A DNA stretch of 51,631 nucleotides, taken from the IMG/VR virus record IMGVR_UViG_3300032282_002376, positions 1-51,631 of that record. One strand, 5' to 3'. The notes under the pieces are model-generated. The model was not told the origin of the DNA. It did no database searches and saw only the letters and a list, made by a program, of their open reading frames with translations. The translations under genes were made by a program, and so were the position numbers. This DNA comes from a virus. Below, in pieces: positions 35,892 to 44,343 of this stretch (position 1 is the first letter of the stretch; every line of letters begins with the position of its first letter).

Positions 35892-37637
35892 ATGCCAAAA
35901 GTAGACGTCCAAGACCCTGTAGAATTAGAGCGCTTCGCTCAGCTTGAGCGAGAGTCTGGACCCTACATCGGTTATCCTAACGTAAAAAAGCACACGGCTC
36001 CGCAAGGGGACGTTAACGCGCTGCCAGATCCAAGAACCTACGCAGCTGTATCGGGTTTTCTAGGAACGCCTACAGAAGAACAAGGTTTTAGCGTATTTCA
36101 CCCTGATCTTAAAAATATCAGAACTGCGGGTGACTTAGGGTATGGAGCAGGCATTGCAGCTAACTTACTACCTGCGTTGGGTCCTGCAGTCAAAGGAACA
36201 GCACGGCTTGTTGGACAGGCGCTGAGTGACGCGTCGATGGGTCAAGGTTATAAAGCACTACAAAACGTAGTACCTCAACCGATGTTTGCTGTACCACCTT
36301 CGTCGTCAAAACTTACTCATGACAAATTAGACCAGCTGCTCAGCAAAGTCAAACCTATTGATGAGCTTGGACCAAATGACTTCCCTGAGTATATCGCCGA
36401 ACCGCTGTCGCATAACACAACAGGTTATCATATTACACAGGATATCACTGCGCCAATCAAGGAAGGGTTGTTGACCAACCGAAGTGTTGGTAATAACAAC
36501 GTACAAGGCTATGTACCTGAACATGTTGGTGGTGCTTATTTCTGGTCACATCCTCAGGTGGCTAGAGTTCAACGCGAGCGTTTTTATGAGATGGACCCGA
36601 ACTTTGATGACTACCCGCATGAATTTCCTGTCATGAAATTCAAACTGAACAATAAAGAGCACAGCTTTTTGCCTGATGAAGACTCAGGTGTTAATAATTG
36701 GCGTGAAAGTTACAAGGGTGGGGCTTTTGCTACAAAAAATCCAATCAGCATAGATAATCTTGAGGCTATTTACACAGGTGATGTTGAAGGTACAAAAGCT
36801 CAAATACGCTCAGCTTTCCCCTCTAAAGTTGAAACTAGTAATAAACCTACTACGCCTATAACTCCAAAACAATATAATGAAAACTTAGCAAACTTCAATA
36901 AAAATAGCAAAGAAAAAGGAGCTTGGTATCACGGCACCGCAAGTGACGTAACAGAATTTAAACCAGAACTCGGTTTAGAAAAACCCAATCAAGCAGGAGC
37001 AGCTTTTTTAACTCAAGCTCCTGAATACGCTGAGAAGTATGCTTTAGACGCCCCGATCTATATGGCAAAAGAAGCTCATAAATATTTAACGCCTGAGCAG
37101 ATGGCGTCTGCGCAAGAAAAAGCAAAACAGTATTTTAAAAAAACATATAAAGATATGCCTGAGCATAGAGACTCCATGATCAAGTCTATTGAAGAAGGCA
37201 AAGCAGTAGGAGAAGCTGAAGATCAATTGATTGCAGAATATCAAAAACATCTTCCATCAGGTCCTAATATCATGAAGGTGCATCTTAATGTGGAAAACCC
37301 TTTTGATCCTGCCATTCCTGAGCATGTTGAAGCTCTTAAGGTTTTTAATCCTAAACTAGATCCTAAACTAACAGACCGTATCGGTGTTACCGCAGTGCTA
37401 GAGCATCCTGATATACAAGCAGCAATTAAAGGCTCAGGCTTTGACTCTTTCTATACCAATGAAGACGGTTACAGAAATATTGGTGTATTTGACCCTACTA
37501 GAATAAAATCAGCTATCGGAAACGAGGGGACTTTTGATCCCACCAATCCGGTAATTACTAAGAAAGACGGAGGCTCAGTTACAGTTGAAGATCCCGTCTT
37601 AATAGAACAAAAGCTAAAGCTCATGGGGCTTATTTAA
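35892..37637 (+). CDS. ART-like (ADP-ribosyltransferase fold) virion-associated protein
   Basis: A 581-residue protein. The C-terminal half has KGAWYHGTASDVTEFKP (342-358), AAFLTQAPEYAEKYA (370-384) and a closing GFDSFYTNEDGYRNIGVFDP, IKSAIGNEGTFD. This is the layout of ART-PolyVal-type ADP-ribosyltransferase-like domains. A second block, TGYHITQDITAPIKEGLL (177-194) with GGAYFWSHPQVARV, looks like another, more diverged ART-like unit. A hydrophobic stretch lies at 91-111. Such proteins next to portal genes are thought to be packaged and injected to modify host proteins; activity is inferred. Confidence 0.65.
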   Translation: MPKVDVQDPVELERFAQLERESGPYIGYPNVKKHTAPQGDVNALPDPRTYAAVSGFLGTPTEEQGFSVFHPDLKNIRTAGDLGYGAGIAANLLPALGPAVKGTARLVGQALSDASMGQGYKALQNVVPQPMFAVPPSSSKLTHDKLDQLLSKVKPIDELGPNDFPEYIAEPLSHNTTGYHITQDITAPIKEGLLTNRSVGNNNVQGYVPEHVGGAYFWSHPQVARVQRERFYEMDPNFDDYPHEFPVMKFKLNNKEHSFLPDEDSGVNNWRESYKGGAFATKNPISIDNLEAIYTGDVEGTKAQIRSAFPSKVETSNKPTTPITPKQYNENLANFNKNSKEKGAWYHGTASDVTEFKPELGLEKPNQAGAAFLTQAPEYAEKYALDAPIYMAKEAHKYLTPEQMASAQEKAKQYFKKTYKDMPEHRDSMIKSIEEGKAVGEAEDQLIAEYQKHLPSGPNIMKVHLNVENPFDPAIPEHVEALKVFNPKLDPKLTDRIGVTAVLEHPDIQAAIKGSGFDSFYTNEDGYRNIGVFDPTRIKSAIGNEGTFDPTNPVITKKDGGSVTVEDPVLIEQKLKLMGLI

Positions 37638-37646
37638 GGAAAACAC

Positions 37647-40232
37647 ATGGCATTACCATTCCCTCAGGATCAGAACGCTGATCGTTATATAGACCCCGTA
37701 AGCTTCGTAGGCGAGATTGATGACCTTGAAGAGGCTGAAGAAGTCAGTTTAAATGATTTATTTACTGAAGACGGGCAGGAGGAGATTGAGGAGTTAGAGG
37801 ACGGCTCTGCGTTAGTCCATATATCTAATCTAAAAGGACCTGACGAAAATCCAGACTTCTATGCTAACTTAGCTGAGTCTATAGCTGACTATGAGCTATC
37901 AAGTATTTCTCAAAAGTTCTTAGAGTTGATTGAAAAAGACAAAGAAGCGCGTAAGAAACGTGACGAGCAGTACGAAGAAGGTATTCGTCGCTCAGGACTA
38001 GGTAATGACGCCCCAGGAGGCGCTCAGTTCCAAGGAGCAAGTAAGACAGTTCACCCAGTAATGGCTGAGTCTGGAGTTGACTTTGCCGCACGGGCGATGA
38101 AAGAGCTTTTCCCGCCTGACGGACCCGTCAAGTCTAAGATGATAGGTAGCTCCAATGATGATAAACAGCGTAAGGCTGACGCCAAACGCGACTTTATGAA
38201 TTGGCAGTGTACTGAACAGATTGTAGAGTTCCGTGACGAAGAAGAGCAAATGACAACTCAGCTGCCCTTCGGAGGTTCTCAATATCTAAAGATGTGGTTT
38301 GACCCTGAGTTACGTCGACCAAGGATTGAGTTTGTACCGATAGATAATATCTACCTGCCGTACGCTTCAGTTAATTTTTATACAGCATCTAGGGTTACAG
38401 AAGTTGACGATATCATTCAAGATACGTTTGATCAGCGTGTAGCTTCGGGTTTGTACCGTGATATTAACACGTACCAATCTTCAATGGAGCCTGAGTTGTC
38501 AAAAGCAGCAAAGGCTAATTTGAAGGTAGAAGGTAAGACGGACACAGGTGAAAACCCTGATGGTATCCGCCGTACGTTTAACATCTACACGTGGTTAAAG
38601 TTAGATGACGACTCTATTTCTAAAGGCGAACGCGCCCCTTACATCTTGATGATTGATGAGGACTCGCGTCAGGTTGTAGGTTTGTATAGAAATTGGGAAG
38701 ACGGAGATGACCGTAGAGCAAAGTTAGATTGGATTATTGAGTTTAAATTTATCCCTTGGAGGGGAGCATACGCAATCGGTTTACCTCATCTTATTGGAGG
38801 TTTATCTGCAGCTCTAACTGGTGCTCTTCGCGCACTCCTGGACTCAGCTCATATAAACACTGCGGCAACGATGCTGAAGTTGAAAGGAGCTAAAATTTCT
38901 GGACAGTCACAGAACATTGAGGTTACGCAAGTTACAGAGATAGAGGGTGCTCCTGGAGTTGATGACATCCGCAAGATTGCAATGCCTATGCCATTCAATC
39001 CTCCTTCTCCAGTCTTGTTCTCTTTGCTCGGCTGGTTGACTGACGCAGCCAAAGGAGTTGTAACTACAGCTGAAGAAAAGATCGCTGACATTTCTAGCAC
39101 GGCTCCAGTAGGAACTACGCAAGCGATGATCGAGCAGGGCGCGGTAGTGTTTAGCGCTATCCACGCTCGTTTGCACGCCTCACAAGCACGTTTGCTCAAA
39201 GTACTTGCTCGTTTAAATCGCTGGCACTTTGATGAGATGGATATTGATGAGATCATAGAGGAAATCCCAGTTAATAGGGACGACTTCTCTAAGATGAGCG
39301 ATGTAGTTCCCGTCTCAGATCCTAATATATTTAGTGACACACAACGCTACGCTCAAGCTCAGGCTATCGCTCAGCGTGCGCAGGTTAACCCTCATTTGTA
39401 TAATCAGCTTGCAGTTGAAAAACGCATTCTGCAAACAATGAAGGTTCCTAATATACAAGACATTCTACCTGATCCTAGTAAAGTGGAGGACATGAACCCT
39501 GCGCTTGAAAACGTGAGTATGACGATGGGTAAACCTGTTGGAGCATTTCCAGGACAAGACCATATGGCGCATATTCAAACCCATCTGGACTTTGCCACAA
39601 ACCCCATGCTCGGCGGTGGTTCTATCATGTCTAGCACATTTTTACCTGCAGTTATCAATCACGTTAAAGAACACCTGTCTTTCTGGTATTTGGATCAGAT
39701 GAAACGCGGTTCGCAGCTTGATATTTTGAAAGTTGAGCGTATACCTATTCCTATGCAAGCAACTCTAGCAGCGACTAGCGTTAATGTTAAGCAGTTGTCT
39801 CAACAAGATCTGGCAGACATAATGAAAGCGATGGCTCCAATCCAAGAGCAGGTACAAAAAATTGTACAACAACAGCAGCAATCTATACCTATTGATCCTA
39901 ACGCTCAAGGCTTGATTAACGCTCAAATGGCAGAGACGCAACGTAAAGCGCAACAGGATCAAGCAAACTCAGCTATAGCTCAAGAAAAATTAAAAATAGA
40001 AACGGCTGAAAAACAGCAAGAGTTGATATCTGAGAGACAACTTGAAGCAGCACGTTTACAAACACAAGTCGCTATCAGTGACGCAAGCAACGTAGCTCAA
40101 GAACGTATGAAAGGTATGCAATTATCAGTAGAGACTGAGAAGATTGATGCGGAGCAACAACGCATTATTCTAGAAGAGAAGCAAATGTTGCAAGACTTGT
40201 CTGAACCAAAACCTAAAGGAGAACCTATATGA
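37647..40232 (+). CDS. Portal protein
   Basis: An 861-residue protein with an acidic N terminus, then AMKELFPPDGPVKSKMIG, FGGSQYLKMWFDPELRRPRI and NIYLPYASVNFYTASRVTEV. LPHLIGGLSAALTGALRALL and SSTAPVGTTQAMIEQGAVVF follow, as in podovirus portals of P22-like size. The last 150 residues are a long Gln/Lys/Glu-rich helix, comparable to the P22 portal barrel. It forms the dodecameric DNA gate of the head. The next small gene overlaps its stop by four bases. Confidence 0.92.
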   Translation: MALPFPQDQNADRYIDPVSFVGEIDDLEEAEEVSLNDLFTEDGQEEIEELEDGSALVHISNLKGPDENPDFYANLAESIADYELSSISQKFLELIEKDKEARKKRDEQYEEGIRRSGLGNDAPGGAQFQGASKTVHPVMAESGVDFAARAMKELFPPDGPVKSKMIGSSNDDKQRKADAKRDFMNWQCTEQIVEFRDEEEQMTTQLPFGGSQYLKMWFDPELRRPRIEFVPIDNIYLPYASVNFYTASRVTEVDDIIQDTFDQRVASGLYRDINTYQSSMEPELSKAAKANLKVEGKTDTGENPDGIRRTFNIYTWLKLDDDSISKGERAPYILMIDEDSRQVVGLYRNWEDGDDRRAKLDWIIEFKFIPWRGAYAIGLPHLIGGLSAALTGALRALLDSAHINTAATMLKLKGAKISGQSQNIEVTQVTEIEGAPGVDDIRKIAMPMPFNPPSPVLFSLLGWLTDAAKGVVTTAEEKIADISSTAPVGTTQAMIEQGAVVFSAIHARLHASQARLLKVLARLNRWHFDEMDIDEIIEEIPVNRDDFSKMSDVVPVSDPNIFSDTQRYAQAQAIAQRAQVNPHLYNQLAVEKRILQTMKVPNIQDILPDPSKVEDMNPALENVSMTMGKPVGAFPGQDHMAHIQTHLDFATNPMLGGGSIMSSTFLPAVINHVKEHLSFWYLDQMKRGSQLDILKVERIPIPMQATLAATSVNVKQLSQQDLADIMKAMAPIQEQVQKIVQQQQQSIPIDPNAQGLINAQMAETQRKAQQDQANSAIAQEKLKIETAEKQQELISERQLEAARLQTQVAISDASNVAQERMKGMQLSVETEKIDAEQQRIILEEKQMLQDLSEPKPKGEPI

Positions 40233-40399
40233 TTAAAGAAGCACCAAACGAACCACAACGCCAACACCATCGCCTAGCTACTGGAGCTCCTTTACAGGGG
40301 ATGAAGCAAGGTGGTAAGCCTGAGCATCATAAAGGGGCAAGCTACAAAGCAGCCCCAAAAGCAGCTCCTATGCGTAAATCAGCAGGGCGCGGACGTTGA
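40229..40399 (+). CDS. Small basic protein after portal
   Basis: A 56-residue ORF starting in an ATGA overlap with the portal stop and ending in a TTGA overlap with the next gene. It is rich in Lys, Arg, His, Gly and Ala (GAPLQGMKQGGKPEHHKG, APMRKSAGRGR), probably disordered and nucleic-acid or scaffold binding. Both overlaps argue strongly for a real gene. Function unknown. Confidence 0.72.
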   Translation: MIKEAPNEPQRQHHRLATGAPLQGMKQGGKPEHHKGASYKAAPKAAPMRKSAGRGR

Positions 40400-40578
40400 T
40401 TGAATCGTTAATCAACGAATTAAGGATAGCTCAGATGGAAATCGCGAGCTCCTTAGCAGAGGGTAACGCTTCGTCTTTTGAAGCGTATAAAGAGCTCACA
40501 GGTCGGTTCGCTGGCCTTGAGCAAGCCCTCACTATAATTGATAATTTATTACATCATCAAGAGGATGACGACAGATAA
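40396..40578 (+). CDS. Small helical conserved phage protein
   Basis: A 60-residue acidic helical hairpin (INELRIAQMEIASSLAEGNA, EAYKELTGRFAGLEQALTII) beginning at a TTG overlapping the previous stop. Short proteins of this pattern follow portals in many phages; they may help head assembly, but no function is established. Confidence 0.72.
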   Translation: MIESLINELRIAQMEIASSLAEGNASSFEAYKELTGRFAGLEQALTIIDNLLHHQEDDDR

Positions 40579-40606
40579 GCTACTCGATGGTCGGGTAGCG
40601 ATAACC

Positions 40607-40624
40607 AAGCGCTGAAAAGTGCTT
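40607..40624 (+). promoter_or_regulatory. Hairpin with GAAA tetraloop before the co-chaperonin ribosome site
   Basis: AAGCGCT-GAAA-AGTGCTT (seven pairs, one G-U, GNRA loop) ends just before AGAAGGAG. A weaker hairpin GCTAC...GTAGC lies just upstream. It could protect the message or tune translation. Confidence 0.4.
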
Positions 40625-40639
40625 AGAAGGAGAAGCCTA

Positions 40640-41053
40640 ATGGCTGAAGCAAAGTGGACTGATGAGGATTTTTTCCCCTCGATAGAAGCTGGTGTCAAAC
40701 CAGTTGGTAATAGAATCTTAATACAGATTCGACAAACCCCTAAAAAGATGACCAGTAGCGGAATTCTCTTAGTTGAGGAAACCCGTGAGACTGAAAAAGC
40801 CCAAACGATGATCGCCAAATTGATTGCAGTAGGTCCTATTGCTTTCAAGAAACGTGACTCTGGAGAGCCTTGGCCAGAGGGGGTATGGGCATCACCAGGA
40901 GACGTCGTTAGAGTTCCGAAGTGGAACGCTGATCGTTTCTTTGTAGACAACCCAGCTGATCCAGACAATCCTGTCACTTTCGGTCTTTGTAATGACACAG
41001 AGTTAATCGCTGTTGTTACAGGAGATCACACCAAACAGAGGGCTTACTTATGA
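40640..41053 (+). CDS. GroES-like co-chaperonin
   Basis: The ATG at 40640 is chosen because GAAGGAG lies ten bases upstream. The 137-residue protein has GVKPVGNRILIQIRQ, then a mobile-loop-like KKMTSSGILLVEE, AKLIAVGPIAF and SPGDVVRVPKWN, the order of the Cpn10/GroES barrel. Phages such as T4 (gp31) encode their own GroES replacement to fold a capsid protein with host GroEL. Its place between portal and scaffold fits that role. Confidence 0.85.
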   Translation: MAEAKWTDEDFFPSIEAGVKPVGNRILIQIRQTPKKMTSSGILLVEETRETEKAQTMIAKLIAVGPIAFKKRDSGEPWPEGVWASPGDVVRVPKWNADRFFVDNPADPDNPVTFGLCNDTELIAVVTGDHTKQRAYL

Positions 41054-42048
41054 CGCCGAGTGATAAACTTGAAATGCAAGAAGCTGAGGACGGCTCAGCT
41101 ACAGTCACATTGCCTAAATCTACTGAAGAAGTAAAGGTTGAGGAAGAGTCTCCTGCTGAAGAGGTAGTTGCAGTTGAAGAAGAAGCTGACGAACGACCTG
41201 AGCCAGCAGAGCACCGTGAGACGCGTAACTTATCAGACGCTGATCGTGAAAAGTTACGTGAATCTAGACGCCTAGAGCGCCAGAACAAGAAGCACGCTCA
41301 ACGTAAAAAATTAGAAGACAGCGCCCATATCATTTCAGCTCTTAAAAGGCAGAATGATGAGTTGTCAACTCGTTTATTAAATGTTGAAAACAGAACTTCT
41401 GGTGCTGAACTAGCAAGGGTTGATAAAAGCATTGAAGACTCTCAACTTAGAGTTCAATACGCTCAGGGGAAAATATCTGAAGCGTTAAAAGCTCAAGACG
41501 GCGACGCTATGGTTAAAGCGCAAGAGATGTTGTATGAGTCTAAGAAAGCGCTTGAACAATTAGACGCTGTTAAGCACAACATGCTTAATGCTGCTAAAAA
41601 TCCTCAGCAAAATAACTTACAAGTCCCAGACGCTAGAGTTCAACAAAACGCAGCAGCTTGGATGAGTAAACATACATGGTATAGAGCTGATTTAAACAAC
41701 ACTGATAGTAAGATAGCTCATGCTATTGATGTTGAATTAACCAACGAAGGGTGGGATCCTGCTACTCCAGATTACTGGGATGAACTTGATGATAGATTGA
41801 GAGACCGTATGCCTAATCGTTTTGACTCTGATTACAATGAAACTCCTGCTCAAGCTCCAAGACGTAAGTCTGTAGTTACAGGTTCAGGTAGAGAAACTGC
41901 CTCAACTGAAAAAGCTGGTGTTTTTAAGCTAGATAAAGACAGAGTAGCAGCGATGAAGGAAACTGGAGCGTGGTTTGACCCAAAGCGTAAAGCTAAAATG
42001 GTTCAGTACTACATGGCGTATGACAAAGAAAACCCTAAAAGGAATTAA
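41050..42048 (+). CDS. Head scaffolding protein
   Basis: A 332-residue protein with a very acidic N terminus (VKVEEESPAEEVVAVEEEAD), a central coiled coil (ALKRQNDELSTRLLNVENRT, ALKAQDGDAMVKAQEMLYES) and a C-terminal helical part (TWYRADLNNTDSKIAHAIDV, EGWDPATPDYWDELDDRL). The composition and the position after portal and before the major capsid protein are those of scaffolding proteins. It overlaps the co-chaperonin stop by four bases. Confidence 0.8.
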   Translation: MTPSDKLEMQEAEDGSATVTLPKSTEEVKVEEESPAEEVVAVEEEADERPEPAEHRETRNLSDADREKLRESRRLERQNKKHAQRKKLEDSAHIISALKRQNDELSTRLLNVENRTSGAELARVDKSIEDSQLRVQYAQGKISEALKAQDGDAMVKAQEMLYESKKALEQLDAVKHNMLNAAKNPQQNNLQVPDARVQQNAAAWMSKHTWYRADLNNTDSKIAHAIDVELTNEGWDPATPDYWDELDDRLRDRMPNRFDSDYNETPAQAPRRKSVVTGSGRETASTEKAGVFKLDKDRVAAMKETGAWFDPKRKAKMVQYYMAYDKENPKRN

Positions 42049-42050
42049 AA

Positions 42051-42578
42051 ATGACTGACGACAGATTAATTAAGAGCAACGCAGGTCGTGAAAGCCGTGT
42101 TAAAGAGGACACAGTTCGTAAATCAGATGGTTTAGTTTCAACTACTCCTGAAAATATGCGCGCTATGATGGAAAAATTCATTCAGGAGGCTTTACCAGAA
42201 GCTCCAGAGGTTCCTGGCTTCCATACGTGCTGGTTATCCACCACTAGCCAGTACGATCCTATCCATAAAAGGGTAAGACTTGGATATTCTCCTGTTATAG
42301 CGGACGAGATTGTAGGATTTGACCATTTAAAGGTAAAATCAGGTGAAAACGTCGGCCATATTTCAGTAAATGAAATGGTTTTATACAAAATCCCTGAAGA
42401 TATGTATCAAGCTATCATGGCTCACTTCCATCATTATGCACCTAAAGAAGAAGCTGAAAAGCTCACAGTGCAACAGGACCAATTAGTCGGCGGTATGAGA
42501 GATAGTAAAGGTAGACCGCTGGTTCATCGTGAAGGCGATGGCCAGATAGATACCGCTGCCCCTGTACCGACGTTTTGA
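42051..42578 (+). CDS. Conserved head-region protein
   Basis: A 175-residue protein with EAPEVPGFHTCWLSTTSQYD, VGFDHLKVKSGENVGHISVN and MVLYKIPEDMYQAIMAHFHH, probably an alpha/beta domain. It lies two bases after the scaffold gene and before the capsid group, so a role in head assembly or as an accessory capsid protein is likely but not shown. Confidence 0.7.
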   Translation: MTDDRLIKSNAGRESRVKEDTVRKSDGLVSTTPENMRAMMEKFIQEALPEAPEVPGFHTCWLSTTSQYDPIHKRVRLGYSPVIADEIVGFDHLKVKSGENVGHISVNEMVLYKIPEDMYQAIMAHFHHYAPKEEAEKLTVQQDQLVGGMRDSKGRPLVHREGDGQIDTAAPVPTF

Positions 42579-42581
42579 GGT

Positions 42582-42587
42582 TATAAT
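42582..42587 (+). promoter_or_regulatory. Promoter-like element before the capsid genes
   Basis: GAGGTTATAATTTCACC overlaps the end of the previous gene region and would start a transcript with a leader of about 150 bases. It is one of the closest matches to the recurring element. Confidence 0.55.
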
Positions 42588-42740
42588 TTCACCTAAAGCA
42601 GCGCCGTTAAAAAGGTGCTGCGAAAAAACCCAATTTGACACAGGGGCAAAACAGTGTCTTTAAAAAATCACGGTATGTGATTTGTACGCTTTGAATAAAG
42701 CACAAGCAAACAAAACCTCAACTTTTTTAAGGAAACCAAA
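42588..42740 (+). promoter_or_regulatory. Structured leader before the capsid genes
   Basis: Four consecutive stem-loops are visible: GCAGCGCC/GGTGCTGC (42598-42605, 42614-42621, one G-U), GACAC/GTGTC (42637-42641, 42654-42658), AAATCAC/GTGATTT (42665-42671, 42677-42683) and GCTTT/AAAGC (42688-42692, 42697-42701). Then comes AAGGAAACC before the ATG. The untranslated stretch is unusually long for this genome. Confidence 0.5.
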
Positions 42741-43337
42741 ATGAGTGCATTATTGCAACCGTTCGGTTTGCGCCCTGCGTTTCATCCTTCTGGATTGGAT
42801 CGTGCTCAGGCGTTGGCTGGCGGAATTCCCTCAGGATATGCAAGCAATATCTTGAAAGGTCAACCCGTAGTGTACGGAACGACCGCTAACAGTGGCACGC
42901 TTGGAACTGTTCAACCTGCTCTAGTGACAGGTACCGTAACTGGTGCTTTCGCTGGCGTGGAGTGGACTGATACAACAGGTCGTCGCCGTGTCTCTAACTA
43001 CTGGCCAGCTTCTACTGCTTATCAAGCAGGTAGTTGCGTAGCTTACTTTTATAACGATAATAATATCGTTTATGAAATTCAAGCTGACGGCTCTATGGCT
43101 CAAACGACTATTGGTAACGAGTACATGTTTACTAATATCACGTCTGGCTCCACTACTACTGGATTGTCACAAGCCACTCTTGGTTCTGCGACAGCTGTTG
43201 GTAATGGTGTACAAGGCCAAATGAGAGTGGTTGATATCGGCCAAGGTGTTGATAACAACTGGGGTGACGCTTACACTATTGTCCGCGTCGTATTAAGCAA
43301 TTCGCAATTCTTCGGTGCATTCACCGCGATTGCATAA
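42741..43337 (+). CDS. Capsid-associated (decoration-like) protein
   Basis: A 198-residue beta-rich protein beginning MSALLQPFGLRPAFHPSG, then RVSNYWPASTAYQAGSCVAY and GQMRVVDIGQGVDNNWGDAY. This type of protein regularly sits just before the major capsid gene of podoviruses and is probably on the capsid surface. It has an AAGGAAACC ribosome site at the end of the structured leader. Function inferred from position. Confidence 0.7.
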   Translation: MSALLQPFGLRPAFHPSGLDRAQALAGGIPSGYASNILKGQPVVYGTTANSGTLGTVQPALVTGTVTGAFAGVEWTDTTGRRRVSNYWPASTAYQAGSCVAYFYNDNNIVYEIQADGSMAQTTIGNEYMFTNITSGSTTTGLSQATLGSATAVGNGVQGQMRVVDIGQGVDNNWGDAYTIVRVVLSNSQFFGAFTAIA

Positions 43338-43356
43338 TTAAAGAAAGGACAAAGCT

Positions 43357-44271
43357 ATGGCAGCCCCAATGCGAAGTACGGACTTTAGATCGATTGTTGA
43401 ACCAATCCTTAATGAGTCTTTTGATGGTGTGTACGACCAACGTGCAGATGAGTGGAGTCAAGTTTTCCGCGAGGAAAATGGTATTCCCCGTAACTACCAC
43501 GAAGAACCTGTTCTTTATGGTTTTGGCGCAGCTCCACAACTCCCTGATGGTACTCCTGTATCATATCAACAGGGTGGCGTGTTGTTCCTCAAGCGTTACG
43601 TGTACCAAGTCTACGGTCTTGCTTTCGCTCTAACGAAAGTTTTGGTTGAAGACGGCGATCACGTTCGTTTAGGTCAAATCTATGCCAAACATTTGGCACA
43701 GTCTTTGGTCGAAACAAAGGAACTGTTATGCGCTAACGTGTTGAATTATGCCTTCAACAGCTCTTATGCTGGCGGTGACGGTGTTGCATTGAATAGTGCA
43801 TCACACCCAATCGTGAATGGTACGTTCTCCAATATTCTGGCCACGCCAGCTGCCTTGTCACAGACTTCTGTTGAGCAAATGCTTATTCAGATCCGTCAAG
43901 CAGTTGACAATAACCAGAAAAAGATCCGCTTACAGCCATTGAAACTCGTTGTCGCTCCTGGCAATGTTTTCCAAGCTGAGGTAATCTTGAAGTCAGTATT
44001 GAGAACAGGTACAGCGAATAACGACATCAACCCAGTTAAATCAATTGGTTTGATGCCCGAAGGCGCTGCTGTTATCAGCCGTTTGACTTCAGCTACCAAC
44101 TGGTGGATTCAAACTGACGCACCAGAAGGCATGAAGCTCATGATGCGCCGTGGTTTGGAGAAAACTATGGAAGGCGACTTTGAAACTGATTCAATGCGCT
44201 ACAAAGCAACTGAGCGTTATATTCCTGGGTTTACCGACCCACGCGGAATGTACGGCACTCAAGGCGCTTAA
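43357..44271 (+). CDS. Major capsid protein
   Basis: A 304-residue protein with MRSTDFRSIVEPILNESFDG, YVYQVYGLAFALTKVLVEDG, an Asn-rich middle, LKLVVAPGNVFQAEVILKSV and PEGMKLMMRRGLEKTMEGDF. This fits an HK97-fold capsid protein: N-terminal arm, spine helix and a late P-domain beta part. It has an AAAGGA site, follows the decoration-like gene and is followed at once by a strong terminator, consistent with high expression. Confidence 0.85.
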   Translation: MAAPMRSTDFRSIVEPILNESFDGVYDQRADEWSQVFREENGIPRNYHEEPVLYGFGAAPQLPDGTPVSYQQGGVLFLKRYVYQVYGLAFALTKVLVEDGDHVRLGQIYAKHLAQSLVETKELLCANVLNYAFNSSYAGGDGVALNSASHPIVNGTFSNILATPAALSQTSVEQMLIQIRQAVDNNQKKIRLQPLKLVVAPGNVFQAEVILKSVLRTGTANNDINPVKSIGLMPEGAAVISRLTSATNWWIQTDAPEGMKLMMRRGLEKTMEGDFETDSMRYKATERYIPGFTDPRGMYGTQGA

Positions 44272-44278
44272 ACCTTTA

Positions 44279-44310
44279 GGGGGAGGGTAAAACCTCTCCC
44301 TTCTTCTTTT
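44279..44310 (+). terminator. Intrinsic terminator after the capsid gene
   Basis: GGGGGAGG (44279-44286) pairs with CCTCTCCC (44293-44300, one G-U) around a six-base loop, followed by TTCTTCTTTT. It probably limits readthrough from the capsid message. Confidence 0.8.
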
Positions 44311-44343
44311 AACATAGATCAAACTTTTCATGGAGTAACGATC

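Noticed and set aside
38849-39340. Open frame of 163 codons on the minus strand inside the portal gene
   Set aside because: Antisense to a clear portal protein; Ser/Ile-rich without signals.
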